Of a stretch of DNA of 64,000 nt, positions 8,283 to 16,180 are shown piece after piece (positions within the stretch are counted from its first letter, which is position 1; each line of letters starts with the position of its first letter). The position numbers and the translations under genes are program-made. Location: positions 123,018 through 187,017 of the forward strand of contig NZ_AYYO01000003.1 of NCBI RefSeq assembly GCF_001436225.1. The letters run 5' to 3'. Source of the stretch: Lacticaseibacillus sharpeae JCM 1186 = DSM 20505 (GTDB taxonomy: Bacteria > Bacillota > Bacilli > Lactobacillales > Lactobacillaceae). The notes under the pieces are model-generated. The model ran no database searches. It saw only the letters and a list, made by a program, of their open reading frames with translations, and was not told the origin of the DNA.

Positions 8283-8792
8283 CTAGTCGAGGTATTCGTG
8301 TGGGGCCAGAACCTTGTAGCCCGTCTCGTGGTATCCGCGCGTGGTTGCTGCCCGGTCCATGTACTTACGCATGGGTTCGAAAGCGGGTGTTTCCTTCAGC
8401 TGGTAGAAGTCGGTGCTGCGTTCCCATGATGAGATGAGCACGTACTGAATGTGGTCGGACTTCGCGCGCCCCAAGGTGATGTTCCCTAAGCCGGGGAACC
8501 GATCACGGCTCGCGAACAGTTTGTCCATCCCGTTGTTGAACAGGGTTTCCTGATCAGATGTGATGTTGAAGTACATGAACTGAATGAACTCGCCGTGGCT
8601 AATCTTGCCGTAACTGTGAGCGACGTTGAACTGAATGGGGGCGCTGAACTGGCCCGCACCCGACATGTCGAGTAACATGAAGTCCCGACCATTGCCACTG
8701 GGCTTGAGAAGGTACGCTGGTTGCGGTACCTTAGAAATAAGCATATTAAGTAATGATTGCGTTCCGAAAACGGTTTGGATTGTTTTAGTCAT
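8283..8792 (-). CDS. Antibiotic biosynthesis monooxygenase (ABM) domain protein
   Basis: Protein of 169 residues. The C-terminal half (about 75-165) resembles the dimeric alpha/beta barrel of ABM/IsdG-like proteins: FIQFMYFNITSD, LFNNGMDKLFASRDRFPGLGN, YVLISSWERSTDFYQLKETPAFEPM. The overall plan resembles Bacillus HmoB (YhgC), a heme-binding or heme-degrading protein, but lactobacilli generally do not make heme, so substrate and activity are not claimed. GGAGGTG precedes the ATG at 8792, and a TATAAT box lies at 8816-8811 on the minus strand. It is transcribed alone. Confidence 0.7.
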   Translation of the reverse strand: MTKTIQTVFGTQSLLNMLISKVPQPAYLLKPSGNGRDFMLLDMSGAGQFSAPIQFNVAHSYGKISHGEFIQFMYFNITSDQETLFNNGMDKLFASRDRFPGLGNITLGRAKSDHIQYVLISSWERSTDFYQLKETPAFEPMRKYMDRAATTRGYHETGYKVLAPHEYLD

Positions 8793-8884
8793 TAGTGCAC
8801 CTCCAATCTCATTATACCGCTTTCATGACCGCATTACCGAATTAAGCTGATGTTTTAGCAAAGCATCGTGAAAGGACGAACAAG

Positions 8885-9622
8885 ATGGAAATTCGCATTT
8901 TAGGGTATTACGGTGGCTATCCCGCTGACGGTATCGGGACGAGCGGGTATTTAGTGACGAGCAATGGCTTTAATTTGCTCATGGACGCCGGCAGTGGCAC
9001 GCTGCTGGAACTGGAAAAGCACTTGGATCCACTGCAGCTGGACGCAGTGCTGCTCACGCACTATCACCACGACCACACGGCAGACGTGGGTCCACTACAG
9101 TACCTGTGGCAGCTGCGGCCCGGGGACAAAAAGGAACCGGTGCTGCCAATTTATGGGCACACAAAGGACCCCCTGAATTTTGCCGCGCTCACGTTTGGGA
9201 CGTTCACCAAAGGGGTGGGTTACGCCGGTGCCAGTCAGCTCGCGGTTGGTCCGTTTGATTTGACCTTCTGCGAAACCGAACACCCAGTACCCGCATTTGC
9301 CGTGCGTATCGTCGAACGCGCCACGGGCAAGGTTGTGGTGAACACGAGTGACACCCGCTATTTTGCCGGCTTGGCGCCCTTTGCACAGGACGCGGACCTA
9401 TTGATGGCCGACACCAACTTCCTGAACAGCAAGCCCCAGCCCCGTTGGCACTTGACCGGCGGTGAAGCCGGTCAGGTTGCCAGTGACGCCCACGTTAAGT
9501 CGTTGCTGCTGACACACTTGCCCCAGACTGAGGACCTTGAAGTGCTGCGGCAACAAGCTGAAAAGACGGCCGGAAACATTCCGGTGCTGCTTGCAAGCGA
9601 CCAGACAACCTTAACAATTTAA
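8885..9622 (+). CDS. MBL-fold metal-dependent hydrolase
   Basis: Metallo-beta-lactamase-fold protein of 245 residues. The metal site is visible as LLTHYHHDHTADV (HxHxDH-like signature, about residues 58-70), a downstream ETEHPVPAF, NTSDTRYFAG with the bridging Asp, and LLLTHLPQ near the end. The order of motifs resembles the RNase Z/YhfI-like branch rather than true beta-lactamases. The ATG at 8885 follows GAAAGGACGAAC. The substrate is unknown. It is a single gene ahead of the mecA promoter. Confidence 0.85.
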   Translation: MEIRILGYYGGYPADGIGTSGYLVTSNGFNLLMDAGSGTLLELEKHLDPLQLDAVLLTHYHHDHTADVGPLQYLWQLRPGDKKEPVLPIYGHTKDPLNFAALTFGTFTKGVGYAGASQLAVGPFDLTFCETEHPVPAFAVRIVERATGKVVVNTSDTRYFAGLAPFAQDADLLMADTNFLNSKPQPRWHLTGGEAGQVASDAHVKSLLLTHLPQTEDLEVLRQQAEKTAGNIPVLLASDQTTLTI

Positions 9623-9668
9623 TATGATTCGCTGGTATTAAATAAATAATGGTTTATCTTCTTAGTGA

Positions 9669-9698
9669 TTGGTGTTACACTGTTTATTCGAGTATTAT
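9669..9698 (+). promoter_or_regulatory. Putative mecA promoter
   Basis: TTGGTG (9669-9674) and TATTAT (9693-9698) with an 18-base spacer, 60 bases upstream of mecA. Confidence 0.55.
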
Positions 9699-9757
9699 AG
9701 AACGTAACAGGGGCTAATCATTAATGAAAGCGCCAGTGAAAGTTAGGGGGAATCAAC

Positions 9758-10456
9758 ATGGAAATGGAACGAATCAACGATGATACAATCCGGATTTTCA
9801 TGAATACACAAGAACTCAAGGACCGGGGAATTCAGCTGGTGGACCTTGTGGCCAACCACAAACGCATCGAGAAGTTCTTCTACGGGGTGCTTGACGAAGT
9901 GGATTCTGACCACACTTTTGCGGAAAATGGCGCGGTGACTTTTCAGGTGATGCCAAGTGGCAGTGGCCTCGAAATCTTCATTTCTAAGAGTAGCAATGAC
10001 GAAGCAGACCTGGACGCTACCGACGACGCTAACCCGGCTGCGGACGCGCCCACCGACAAGTTCAGCCAGTTGGCGCGGGAAACCCTCCAGCGCTTCACAG
10101 ACGGCAAGAAGGACGCTGACGCCAAGACTGAAGCTGAAGATGACGTGGACTTCTTCGCCGATGGGGACAGCGTTGCATTGACGCTGCAGCTGCCCGATTT
10201 TGAAGCGATGGTCAACTTGGCCCGGGAGCTGCGCATGGAAGGCGGGGTATCGGATCTCTACAAGTTCCGCAACGCATACTTCCTAGTTCTGCGTTTTTAC
10301 AGCAACATGGTTAGCGAAAGCGAAGCCCAGGTGCAAATGAGCATTGCCAGCGAGTACGGTTTTGCCACCAACGTCACCCCCGAGACGCTGGTCGAGCACG
10401 GGCAGCACGTGATGGAAACTAGCGCACTGGAAACGACCCGCTACTACTTCAAATAG
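9758..10456 (+). CDS. mecA: Adaptor protein MecA
   Basis: MecA family adaptor of 232 residues that recruits substrates to the ClpC-ClpP protease. The N-terminal substrate-binding domain opens with MEMERINDDTIRIFMNTQELKDRGI, the classical start; an acidic variable linker (about 85-135) follows, and the C-terminal Clp-binding domain has LPDFEAMVNLAREL and SEYGFATNVTPETLVEHG. The start at 9758 has AGTTAGGGGG upstream. It is monocistronic and ends at a strong terminator. In lactobacilli the homologue probably works with ClpC for stress proteolysis; no competence genes are nearby. Confidence 0.93.
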   Translation: MEMERINDDTIRIFMNTQELKDRGIQLVDLVANHKRIEKFFYGVLDEVDSDHTFAENGAVTFQVMPSGSGLEIFISKSSNDEADLDATDDANPAADAPTDKFSQLARETLQRFTDGKKDADAKTEAEDDVDFFADGDSVALTLQLPDFEAMVNLARELRMEGGVSDLYKFRNAYFLVLRFYSNMVSESEAQVQMSIASEYGFATNVTPETLVEHGQHVMETSALETTRYYFK

Positions 10457-10459
10457 ACC

Positions 10460-10498
10460 ACAAAAAACAGGACATTGTGCATGTCCTGTTTTTTTGTG
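10460..10498 (+). terminator. Terminator of mecA
   Basis: AAAACAGGACAT and ATGTCCTGTTTT pair around TGTGC and are followed by a long T run. Confidence 0.9.
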
Positions 10499-10517
10499 CC
10501 GATTTTGCTTTTCGGTG

Positions 10518-10850
10518 CTAGAGTACCAAGCGTAATAGCGCGAGGGCGACCACGCCGACAACGGCAATGACCAGCAGGGACTTGGTCACAATGGCCGCGA
10601 TGAAGCAGGGAATCGCGGCCAGGGTGTTGGGCACGTTGATGCTTGGCAGGCTGCCCAGGTGCTGAATGAACAGGTTGTCAAACAACAGTGCACTCATGAT
10701 GGCGACGGGCACGAAGCTGAGGAATTCGACCATCCAGCGGGGCATTCCCCATTTTTTGAGGACGACGAAGGGCAGGACGCGGCAGAGCCAAGTGACAAAC
10801 CCCGTGGCGACGATGACTAATAGCATATAGCTAAACGTTGGTGCTTGCAT
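10518..10850 (-). CDS. azlD: AzlD family branched-chain amino acid transport protein
   Basis: Small membrane protein of 110 residues with four hydrophobic segments and the AzlD start pattern (VTWLCRVLPFVVLKKWGMPRWMVEFLSFVPVAIMSALLF). AzlC and AzlD together form an exporter of branched-chain amino acids. It overlaps the end of azlC by 20 bases, so the pair is translationally coupled. Confidence 0.88.
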   Translation of the reverse strand: MQAPTFSYMLLVIVATGFVTWLCRVLPFVVLKKWGMPRWMVEFLSFVPVAIMSALLFDNLFIQHLGSLPSINVPNTLAAIPCFIAAIVTKSLLVIAVVGVVALALLRLVL

Positions 10851-11547
10851 GACGGCGGACCCCCATTCCGATTAAGCAGGTGACGATTGTGACCACCAAG
10901 ACGAGCAAACTGCCGGGAATGAAAATCATTCCGACGTACGTGAGGACTAGGGCAACCAGCACGAGGCCCACTTGGAAACTGAACTTCATGCTGCGGTCGC
11001 CAATCATTTGCAGGTAGAGCAGCCCAATGAACATGGCGACTAAGGCGTAGTCGAGACCGAATTTTTCCGGATCCGGAATCAGACTGCCGATTAAGTTGCC
11101 GGCCACGGCGGCGGCTGCCCACGCGGAGTAGGCAAAGAGGTTGGCGGCGGTGAGCCACGGGTAACTTAGCTTGTGGTCCGTGTAATTGAGCTTACTCATC
11201 GAAAGGGCGAAGGTTTCGTCGGTGAGGAGCGTCCCGAGCGCGATGTTCTTGCCCATGCTTTCGTCTTTGTAGTAAGGCGCAACGGTCATGCTCGTGAGCA
11301 GCATCCGGGCGCTCAGCATGAAGACGGAGAGGACGATGGAAATTAGCGGACTTTGGGCGGCAACCATCGACACGATGACGAACTGGGCGGCACCGCTATA
11401 TGTAATCAATGACAGTAATAGCGCAATCCAGACGTCCATGCTGGCGGCGCGGCTGACAATCCCGAACGCGAGGCCAATCCCGATGTAGCCGAACACGGTC
11501 GGCAGGGTGTCCTTTAGCCCCGTGCGGAAACTGAGATCAGAGTTCAA
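10831..11547 (-). CDS. azlC: AzlC family branched-chain amino acid exporter
   Basis: Membrane protein of 238 residues with AzlC family motifs: the N-terminal GLKDTLPTVFGYIGIGLAFGI, YSGAAQFVIVSM, and LLTDETFALS in the middle. It should form a branched-chain amino acid efflux complex with AzlD. The start is a TTG at 11547, supported by AGGAGG at 11561-11556 with 8 bases spacing; no ATG is available nearby. Confidence 0.9.
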   Translation of the reverse strand: MNSDLSFRTGLKDTLPTVFGYIGIGLAFGIVSRAASMDVWIALLLSLITYSGAAQFVIVSMVAAQSPLISIVLSVFMLSARMLLTSMTVAPYYKDESMGKNIALGTLLTDETFALSMSKLNYTDHKLSYPWLTAANLFAYSAWAAAAVAGNLIGSLIPDPEKFGLDYALVAMFIGLLYLQMIGDRSMKFSFQVGLVLVALVLTYVGMIFIPGSLLVLVVTIVTCLIGMGVRRHASTNV

Positions 11548-11575
11548 AGGCGAATCCTCCTTACTGATGAACGAA

Positions 11576-11615
11576 ATAACGGTTCTGAGACGTCTGCACG
11601 TCTTAGAACCGTTAT
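11576..11615 (-). terminator. Terminator-like hairpin between azlC and the next gene
   Basis: ATAACGGTTCTGAGACG and CGTCTTAGAACCGTTAT pair almost perfectly. On the minus strand it lies after the stop of the 131-residue gene and before azlC, with a short T-rich end. Confidence 0.7.
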
Positions 11616-11646
11616 CCGTTAGGTGCTGTGAATAAGTATCTTACTA

Positions 11647-12042
11647 CTAGGCGTGATTTGATGCGAGTGGCTTGTCGTCGTATTCGACTAAGTGGGACAA
11701 CTTGGCCGCTTGGTTGCGAATCTCGTCTGGTAGGGTTTGCGCAATCGTGAATGTGGTGGTCATCTTGTGCGGGTTGAAATCGCCGGGAACACTGACGATG
11801 GAATAAAAAGTATTTTCAGTGTTTTCCGGGATTCCAGAAAGTGTGTATGCGGTGAGTGCTGCCTCGTCCCCAGGCAACTGGCTCAAAAAGTCTGAGAGGG
11901 CACGGTATGAGTAGTACACGGTCTCGGCATAGGTGACACCAGAAGCGGAAACATGCGGAATATTCAGAAACTCGATTGTGTAGCCGTTGTCCGTCTTCAC
12001 GTTCTTCGCTACAAAAAAGTAGCGCCGTTCTTTCTTTGCCAT
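11647..12042 (-). CDS. Hypothetical protein, 131 residues
   Basis: I do not recognise this protein with confidence. It is soluble, starts MAKKERRYFFVAKNVKTDNGYTIEF and has a central segment (VTYAETVYYSYRALSDFLSQLPG) followed by beta-rich sequence. The first 60 residues loosely recall the HicB-type fold, but no toxin gene adjoins it, so this is only a shape resemblance. It has a good ribosome binding site (TGGAGGAGGGAC) and its own promoter, and is followed by a hairpin, so it is a single-gene unit. Confidence 0.75.
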   Translation of the reverse strand: MAKKERRYFFVAKNVKTDNGYTIEFLNIPHVSASGVTYAETVYYSYRALSDFLSQLPGDEAALTAYTLSGIPENTENTFYSIVSVPGDFNPHKMTTTFTIAQTLPDEIRNQAAKLSHLVEYDDKPLASNHA

Positions 12043-12453
12043 GTCTGTCCCTCCTCCAACTGTATAAGATTATAGCACGGTTAGAGAAAATAACCAATGC
12101 TACAAAAGCTCTAATAGTGAATTTTCTGTTTTTTTATACTTTTGGCGTTGTGACGCAAATCAGAACACACACCGACCGTTAATTGTGCCACAAAGTTTGC
12201 GGGCCGTAAATGCCTAAAGTAGAAAGATTTACCGGTATTTTTACAGATAAATGGTTGGCGTGGCGCGGGGACGCGTGACCTAATGAATTTGCGGTCATAT
12301 TCTTCATTTTGTCCGCTGTGGTGGGGGATTACATGATAAAGCAACAAGTGACTGCTAATAATGAACAGCTACAATCAAAAAAGGCCGCTGTTATTTGAAA
12401 CCGGGGCCGTGGGGGGGTCTTGCGCCCACTTTGCAATTTTTTCGGTGAAACCC
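12043..12453. other. Intergenic stretch between the unknown gene and tRNA-Gly
   Basis: At the low end are the ribosome binding site and promoter of the minus-strand gene (TTGGTT at 12097-12092, TATAAT at 12074-12069, spacer 17). The remaining roughly 350 bases contain no convincing gene, terminator or repeat that I can support. Confidence 0.5.
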
Positions 12454-12483
12454 TTGGCAAACTATTTGCCCGCGTGCTATACT
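12454..12483 (+). promoter_or_regulatory. Promoter of the tRNA-Gly and argS leader transcript
   Basis: TTGGCA (12454-12459) and TATACT (12478-12483) are spaced by 18 bases; the tRNA begins 14 bases later. No other promoter is evident before argS. Confidence 0.7.
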
Positions 12484-12496
12484 ACATATCGTTGTT

Positions 12497-12567
12497 GCGG
12501 TCGTAGTTTAGTGGTAAAACTCCAGCTTCCCAAGCTGGTGTCGCGAGTTCGATTCTCGTCGACCGCT
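12497..12567 (+). tRNA. tRNA-Gly, anticodon CCC
   Basis: A 71-base cloverleaf: acceptor arms GCGGTCG and CGACCGC with discriminator T, D arm with TAGTTTAGTGGTAAAA, anticodon stem CCAGC/GCTGG with the loop TTCCCAA (anticodon CCC at 12529-12531, reading GGG), and T arm GCGAGTTCGATTCTCGT. CCA is not encoded. The T-box leader of argS starts within about ten bases of its 3' end. Confidence 0.93.
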
Positions 12568-12574
12568 TCATCCC

Positions 12575-12763
12575 AACCTAATGAGAGAGAGGAACCGGAT
12601 AGCGCCATCTCAGTGAGCCTGCTACAGTGTGATGCAGGCATGAGCACTCCGGGGCGCGCTGTTGAGGGTTTCAATCAAACATTAGAGTGGGCGGTAACGC
12701 CAACAAGAGTGGTACCGCGGGCAGTTGCTCGTCTCTTCTTTTTGAAGAGGCGAGCTTTTTTTA
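12575..12763 (+). promoter_or_regulatory. T-box leader of argS
   Basis: Stem I spans about 12585-12670, with an apical hairpin GCCTGC/GCAGGC around a loop holding GTGTGA. By spacing with the ileS leader the specifier is probably CGC (Arg) at 12655-12657. The T-box sequence AGAGTGGTACCGCGG is at 12706-12720; its bulge TGGT fits a tRNA with discriminator A. It competes with the terminator at 12727-12763 (GCTCGTCTCTT/AAGAGGCGAGC plus T run). Uncharged tRNA-Arg should favour read-through into argS. Confidence 0.88.
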
Positions 12764-12781
12764 TATTCTAGGAGGAAAACG

Positions 12782-14476
12782 ATGGATTTCAAACAACAAG
12801 TCATTGATGCAATCACCGCCGTTCTGGGCGACGAATTACCTAAGGAGCAGGTCGCAAAGCTCATTGAAACCCCCAAGAGCAACGACTTGGGTGACTATGC
12901 CTTCCCTACGTTCGCTTTGGCGAAGACGCGGCACATGGCACCCGTGAAGATTGCAGCCGAACTGGCACCCCAGATCGACGCTGCCAACTTTGACAAGGTT
13001 GTGGCGACCGGTGCATACGTGAACTTCTTCCTCGCGAAGACGACCTTTGCCAAGCAGGTGCTCGCCGAAATCGCGGCTAAGGGCGCCGATTACGGGCAGC
13101 AGGAACTCGGTCACGGGAATGTGCCAATTGATATGTCCAGTCCCAACATTGCCAAGCCAATGTCCATGGGCCACCTGCGTTCGACCGTGATTGGGAACTC
13201 CATCGCCAAGATTCTGACCAAGATTGGGTACACACCAATCAAGATCAACCACCTTGGTGACTGGGGCACTCAGTTCGGGAAGTTGATTGTGGCGTACAAA
13301 CTTTGGGGGAGTGAGGCCGCTGTTAAGGCGGACCCAATCAAGAACCTGCTCGAATACTACGTGCGGTTCCACACCGAAGCTGAAACCAAACCCGAACTGG
13401 ACGATGAAGCGCGTGCTTGGTTCAAGAAGCTGGAAGACGGCGATGAAGAAGCAACCCACCTGTGGAGCTGGTTCCGGGCCGAAAGCCTGAAGGAATTCAA
13501 GCGCATCTACGACATTCTCGGCGTTGAATTCGACAGCTTCAACGGTGAAGCCTTCTATAACGACAAGATGGACAAGGTTACCGACGAGCTGGAAGCAAAG
13601 GGCTTGCTTCAGGAAAGTCGCGGGGCTGAGATTGTGGACCTGTCCAAGTACGACCTGAACCCGGCATTGATCCGCAAGAGCGACGGCGCAACGCTGTACA
13701 TGACCCGGGATTTGGCCGCTGCGTTCTACCGCCACGACCACTACGACTTCAAACAGAGTCTGTATGTTGTCGGCATGGAGCAGACGGAACACTTCAAGCA
13801 GCTCAAGGCCGTAATCAAGGAAATGGGTTACGACTGGGCTGATGATATCCACCACATTCCGTTTGGCCTGATTACCGCTAACGGGAAGAAGTTGTCCACA
13901 CGTAAGGGGAACGTAATCCTGCTCGAAAAGGTTCTCGGAGAAGCCGTTGACCTGGCCAAGGAGCAGATTGCTGAAAAGCACCCCGACCTCAAGAACGCCG
14001 ATGAAGTTGCTGAGGCTGTTGGGGTGGGCGCCGTGGTCTTCCACGACTTGAAGAACGAACGGATTGACCAGTTCGACTTCAACCTGGAAGAAGTGGTCCG
14101 TTTCGAAGGTGAAACTGGTCCGTACGTGCAGTACACGAACGCCCGGGCGAACTCAATCCTGGCTAAGGCTACCGCTGAATTTGACGTGGCGGCCGATGCT
14201 AGTGTCACCCTGGATGACGCCAACGCATGGCCAGTGCTCAAGCAGCTGGGCGCATTCCCAGATGTGATTGCTCGTGCCGCGAAGGAATACGAACCATCCG
14301 TGATTGCGAAGTATGCCTTGAAGCTCGCGAAGACCTTCAACCAGTACTACGCCCACACGAAGGTTGCAGTGCAAGATGCGCAGCTGCCAGCCCGTTTGGC
14401 TCTCGTGCAGAGTGTTTCGACCGTGCTGACCGAATCCCTGAACTTGCTCGGGGTTAAGGCACCTAAGGAAATGTAA
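12782..14476 (+). CDS. argS: Arginyl-tRNA synthetase
   Basis: Class I aminoacyl-tRNA synthetase of 564 residues charging tRNA-Arg. The N-terminal Add1 domain (about 1-110) recognises the D loop; the HIGH-type motif lies in SPNIAKPMSMGHLRST, the KMSKS-like motif in KKLSTRKGN, and the C-terminal DALR anticodon-binding domain ends NLLGVKAPKEM. ATG at 12782 follows TAGGAGGAAAACG. It is under the T-box just upstream and is followed by a terminator, then by argR. Confidence 0.97.
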   Translation: MDFKQQVIDAITAVLGDELPKEQVAKLIETPKSNDLGDYAFPTFALAKTRHMAPVKIAAELAPQIDAANFDKVVATGAYVNFFLAKTTFAKQVLAEIAAKGADYGQQELGHGNVPIDMSSPNIAKPMSMGHLRSTVIGNSIAKILTKIGYTPIKINHLGDWGTQFGKLIVAYKLWGSEAAVKADPIKNLLEYYVRFHTEAETKPELDDEARAWFKKLEDGDEEATHLWSWFRAESLKEFKRIYDILGVEFDSFNGEAFYNDKMDKVTDELEAKGLLQESRGAEIVDLSKYDLNPALIRKSDGATLYMTRDLAAAFYRHDHYDFKQSLYVVGMEQTEHFKQLKAVIKEMGYDWADDIHHIPFGLITANGKKLSTRKGNVILLEKVLGEAVDLAKEQIAEKHPDLKNADEVAEAVGVGAVVFHDLKNERIDQFDFNLEEVVRFEGETGPYVQYTNARANSILAKATAEFDVAADASVTLDDANAWPVLKQLGAFPDVIARAAKEYEPSVIAKYALKLAKTFNQYYAHTKVAVQDAQLPARLALVQSVSTVLTESLNLLGVKAPKEM

Positions 14477-14485
14477 CCCATGATT

Positions 14486-14524
14486 AAATGGCCCGCGTAA
14501 TGATGCACGTTACGCGGGCCATTT
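14486..14524. terminator. Terminator of argS
   Basis: AAATGGCCCGCGTAA pairs with TTACGCGGGCCATTT across a 9-base loop; the T tail is short. Confidence 0.75.
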
Positions 14525-14572
14525 ATGCGTTCGGGGCAATATGCGACACAACGTGGGGGTTGCTGCAATTTA

Positions 14573-14612
14573 TACATTATTTTGCATATTTTCTCCAGAA
14601 GTGGTGTATAAT
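14573..14612 (+). promoter_or_regulatory. argR promoter with a possible ARG box
   Basis: TATAAT at 14607-14612 follows a TTGCAT at 14582-14587. Overlapping the latter, 14573-14586 read on the minus strand (TGCAAAATAATGTA) matches the ARG box core TGNATWWWWATNCA with two mismatches, suggesting autoregulation. The match is weak. Confidence 0.4.
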
Positions 14613-14668
14613 CTCAATATAGAATTTTTGCCCGCCATGAATGCGGGTGAGTAAGGGAGGAACCGATA

Positions 14669-15127
14669 TTGAAGAAGGCAGAGCGGCAAGCGGCCGTTGC
14701 CAAGATTATCGGCACCAAAGTCGTTCAGACGCAGGAACAGTTACTGAAGGAATTGCAGAAGGCGGGTATCTTTGCAACGCAGGCCACTGTTTCGCGGGAC
14801 ATCCGGGAGATGCGGATTGTGAAGTCCAAGGATTTGGACGGGAGCAGTCGTTACACCATCCTGCAGCAGGGCAATATTAGCCTCACTGAACGACTCAACA
14901 GCACTGTGCGCGAAGTGGGTCTGAAAATCACCCGCGTCCAGTTCATTAACGTCATTAAAACCCTGCCTAGCAACGGGAACCTGCTGGCCGCACTGATTGA
15001 CGATGCGGATTTCGCCCAAGTTGCCGGAACCGTTGCGGGTCACGATACGATTGTGGTCATTAGTCCCGACGAAGAGGGCGCGATTTGGTTTAACCAGCAG
15101 TACCACGACGCATTGGCGGTAGAATAA
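14669..15127 (+). CDS. argR: Arginine repressor ArgR
   Basis: ArgR/AhrC family regulator of 152 residues. The N-terminal winged helix carries QATVSRDIREMRIVKSK (about residues 37-53), the family's DNA-contact motif; the C-terminal oligomerisation and arginine-binding domain contains NLLAALIDDADFAQVAGTVAGHDTIVVI with the conserved Asp pair. The start is a TTG at 14669, preceded by AGGGAGG at 8 bases. It lies directly downstream of argS, is transcribed from its own promoter and ends at a terminator. Its targets, arginine biosynthesis or catabolism genes, are not in the window. Confidence 0.93.
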   Translation: MKKAERQAAVAKIIGTKVVQTQEQLLKELQKAGIFATQATVSRDIREMRIVKSKDLDGSSRYTILQQGNISLTERLNSTVREVGLKITRVQFINVIKTLPSNGNLLAALIDDADFAQVAGTVAGHDTIVVISPDEEGAIWFNQQYHDALAVE

Positions 15128-15141
15128 GCAGATTACTACGC

Positions 15142-15180
15142 AAAAGGTTCGTCCCAGTTAATTGGGGCGAACCTTTTTTA
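15142..15180. terminator. Terminator between argR and the pseudouridine synthase gene
   Basis: AAAAGGTTCGTCCC and GGGGCGAACCTTTTTT pair; the A and T runs on both sides let it serve the two convergent genes. Confidence 0.85.
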
Positions 15181-16014
15181 GACCATAAAATCTGTGGGCG
15201 GACAGCTAATTTTGAGCTGCGCGGGCGCAAATGGCCGAGTGAGCGTCATTTCCGTGGCGTGGAGGTACATCCGGGGACCAGGCGTCTGGTTGTACAGCGG
15301 GTCGCCGATGATGGGGAAGCCGATGTGCGCCAAGTGCACCCGAATCTGGTGTGTCCGGCCGGTTTCCAGGACCAAGCGCACTAGCGCGTAGGCAGCATTT
15401 CTAGTCAGCACCTGGTAGTGGGTGACGGCCGGCAAGCCGTCAGAGCGCACTTCGCGGCGGCGGGTGTCGTTGCCCATGTGGCCGATGGGCGCGTCGATGG
15501 TCCCGCAATCCGGAATGGCGGCATCGACCATGGCGGTGTAGGTGCGTGCGGCCGTCTTGGTGGCTAACTGGCGGTTAATGATGGCCTGGCTGAGCGGGTC
15601 TTTGGCCACCAGCAAAATTCCACTGGTGGCCATATCGAGCCGGTGGGTGATGAATGCGGGTTGGCCCAAGTACTGGCCGATGCGCGCAATGGCCGTGTCG
15701 GTGTCGCTGGCCTTGTTTGGGTGGGTCTTCATGCCCGCAGGTTTGTTAATCGCGAGCAGCTGCTCGTCTTCATACACGATGTCAGTGGCGCCGGGCGCGG
15801 GGGCGATGGTGGGCATTGGCGCCTGGTAGTGCAGCGCCACCGTGGCGTCTGCGGGTACCGGTGCGGACATCGGCAAGTAGTGGCCGTTCACCGTGATGCC
15901 CTCCTGCATCCGCAGCTGCCCCTGGAAGTGCTTGGGAATCAGCCAGCCCTGCATGAGTGTGCGCACCGAAGGACTTGCGGGCACGTGATGAATTATTTGG
16001 TAAAAATCAGTCAA
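15178..16014 (-). CDS. RluA/RluD family RNA pseudouridine synthase
   Basis: Pseudouridine synthase of about 278 residues that isomerises uridines in rRNA or tRNA. The catalytic motif HRLDMATSGILLVAK holds the active-site Asp; INKPAGMKTHPN and ETGRTHQIRVHLAHIGFPIIGDPLY are the other family motifs. The N-terminus (about 1-70) looks like the short S4-like leader found in such enzymes. The TTG at 16014 is preferred over the GTG at 16023 because GAGGTG lies six bases before it. The exact target position cannot be inferred. Confidence 0.9.
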   Translation of the reverse strand: MTDFYQIIHHVPASPSVRTLMQGWLIPKHFQGQLRMQEGITVNGHYLPMSAPVPADATVALHYQAPMPTIAPAPGATDIVYEDEQLLAINKPAGMKTHPNKASDTDTAIARIGQYLGQPAFITHRLDMATSGILLVAKDPLSQAIINRQLATKTAARTYTAMVDAAIPDCGTIDAPIGHMGNDTRRREVRSDGLPAVTHYQVLTRNAAYALVRLVLETGRTHQIRVHLAHIGFPIIGDPLYNQTPGPRMYLHATEMTLTRPFAPAQLKISCPPTDFMV

Positions 16015-16180
16015 AAGTCGCACCTCAATTAGTGAAAAATTATGTAAAGTGTTAAGGGGAAAGTTAGTCGGCCCGTGGTTTTATGCTAGAATTAGTTGGT
16101 TACTCAACGCGGCGGGACCACTGCCCTCTAGATTCTAGCATAGATACATACTTAATTATGACGTAAAGGAAGTGAAGTTC

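Noticed and set aside
11647..12042. HicB-type antitoxin
   Set aside because: The resemblance is only to the fold outline; no HicA-like partner or DNA-binding domain adjoins it.
12836..14044. 402-codon open frame on the minus strand inside argS
   Set aside because: It is exactly antisense to a well-supported synthetase gene; GC-rich third positions produce long antisense frames here, and its translation has no family features or ribosome site.
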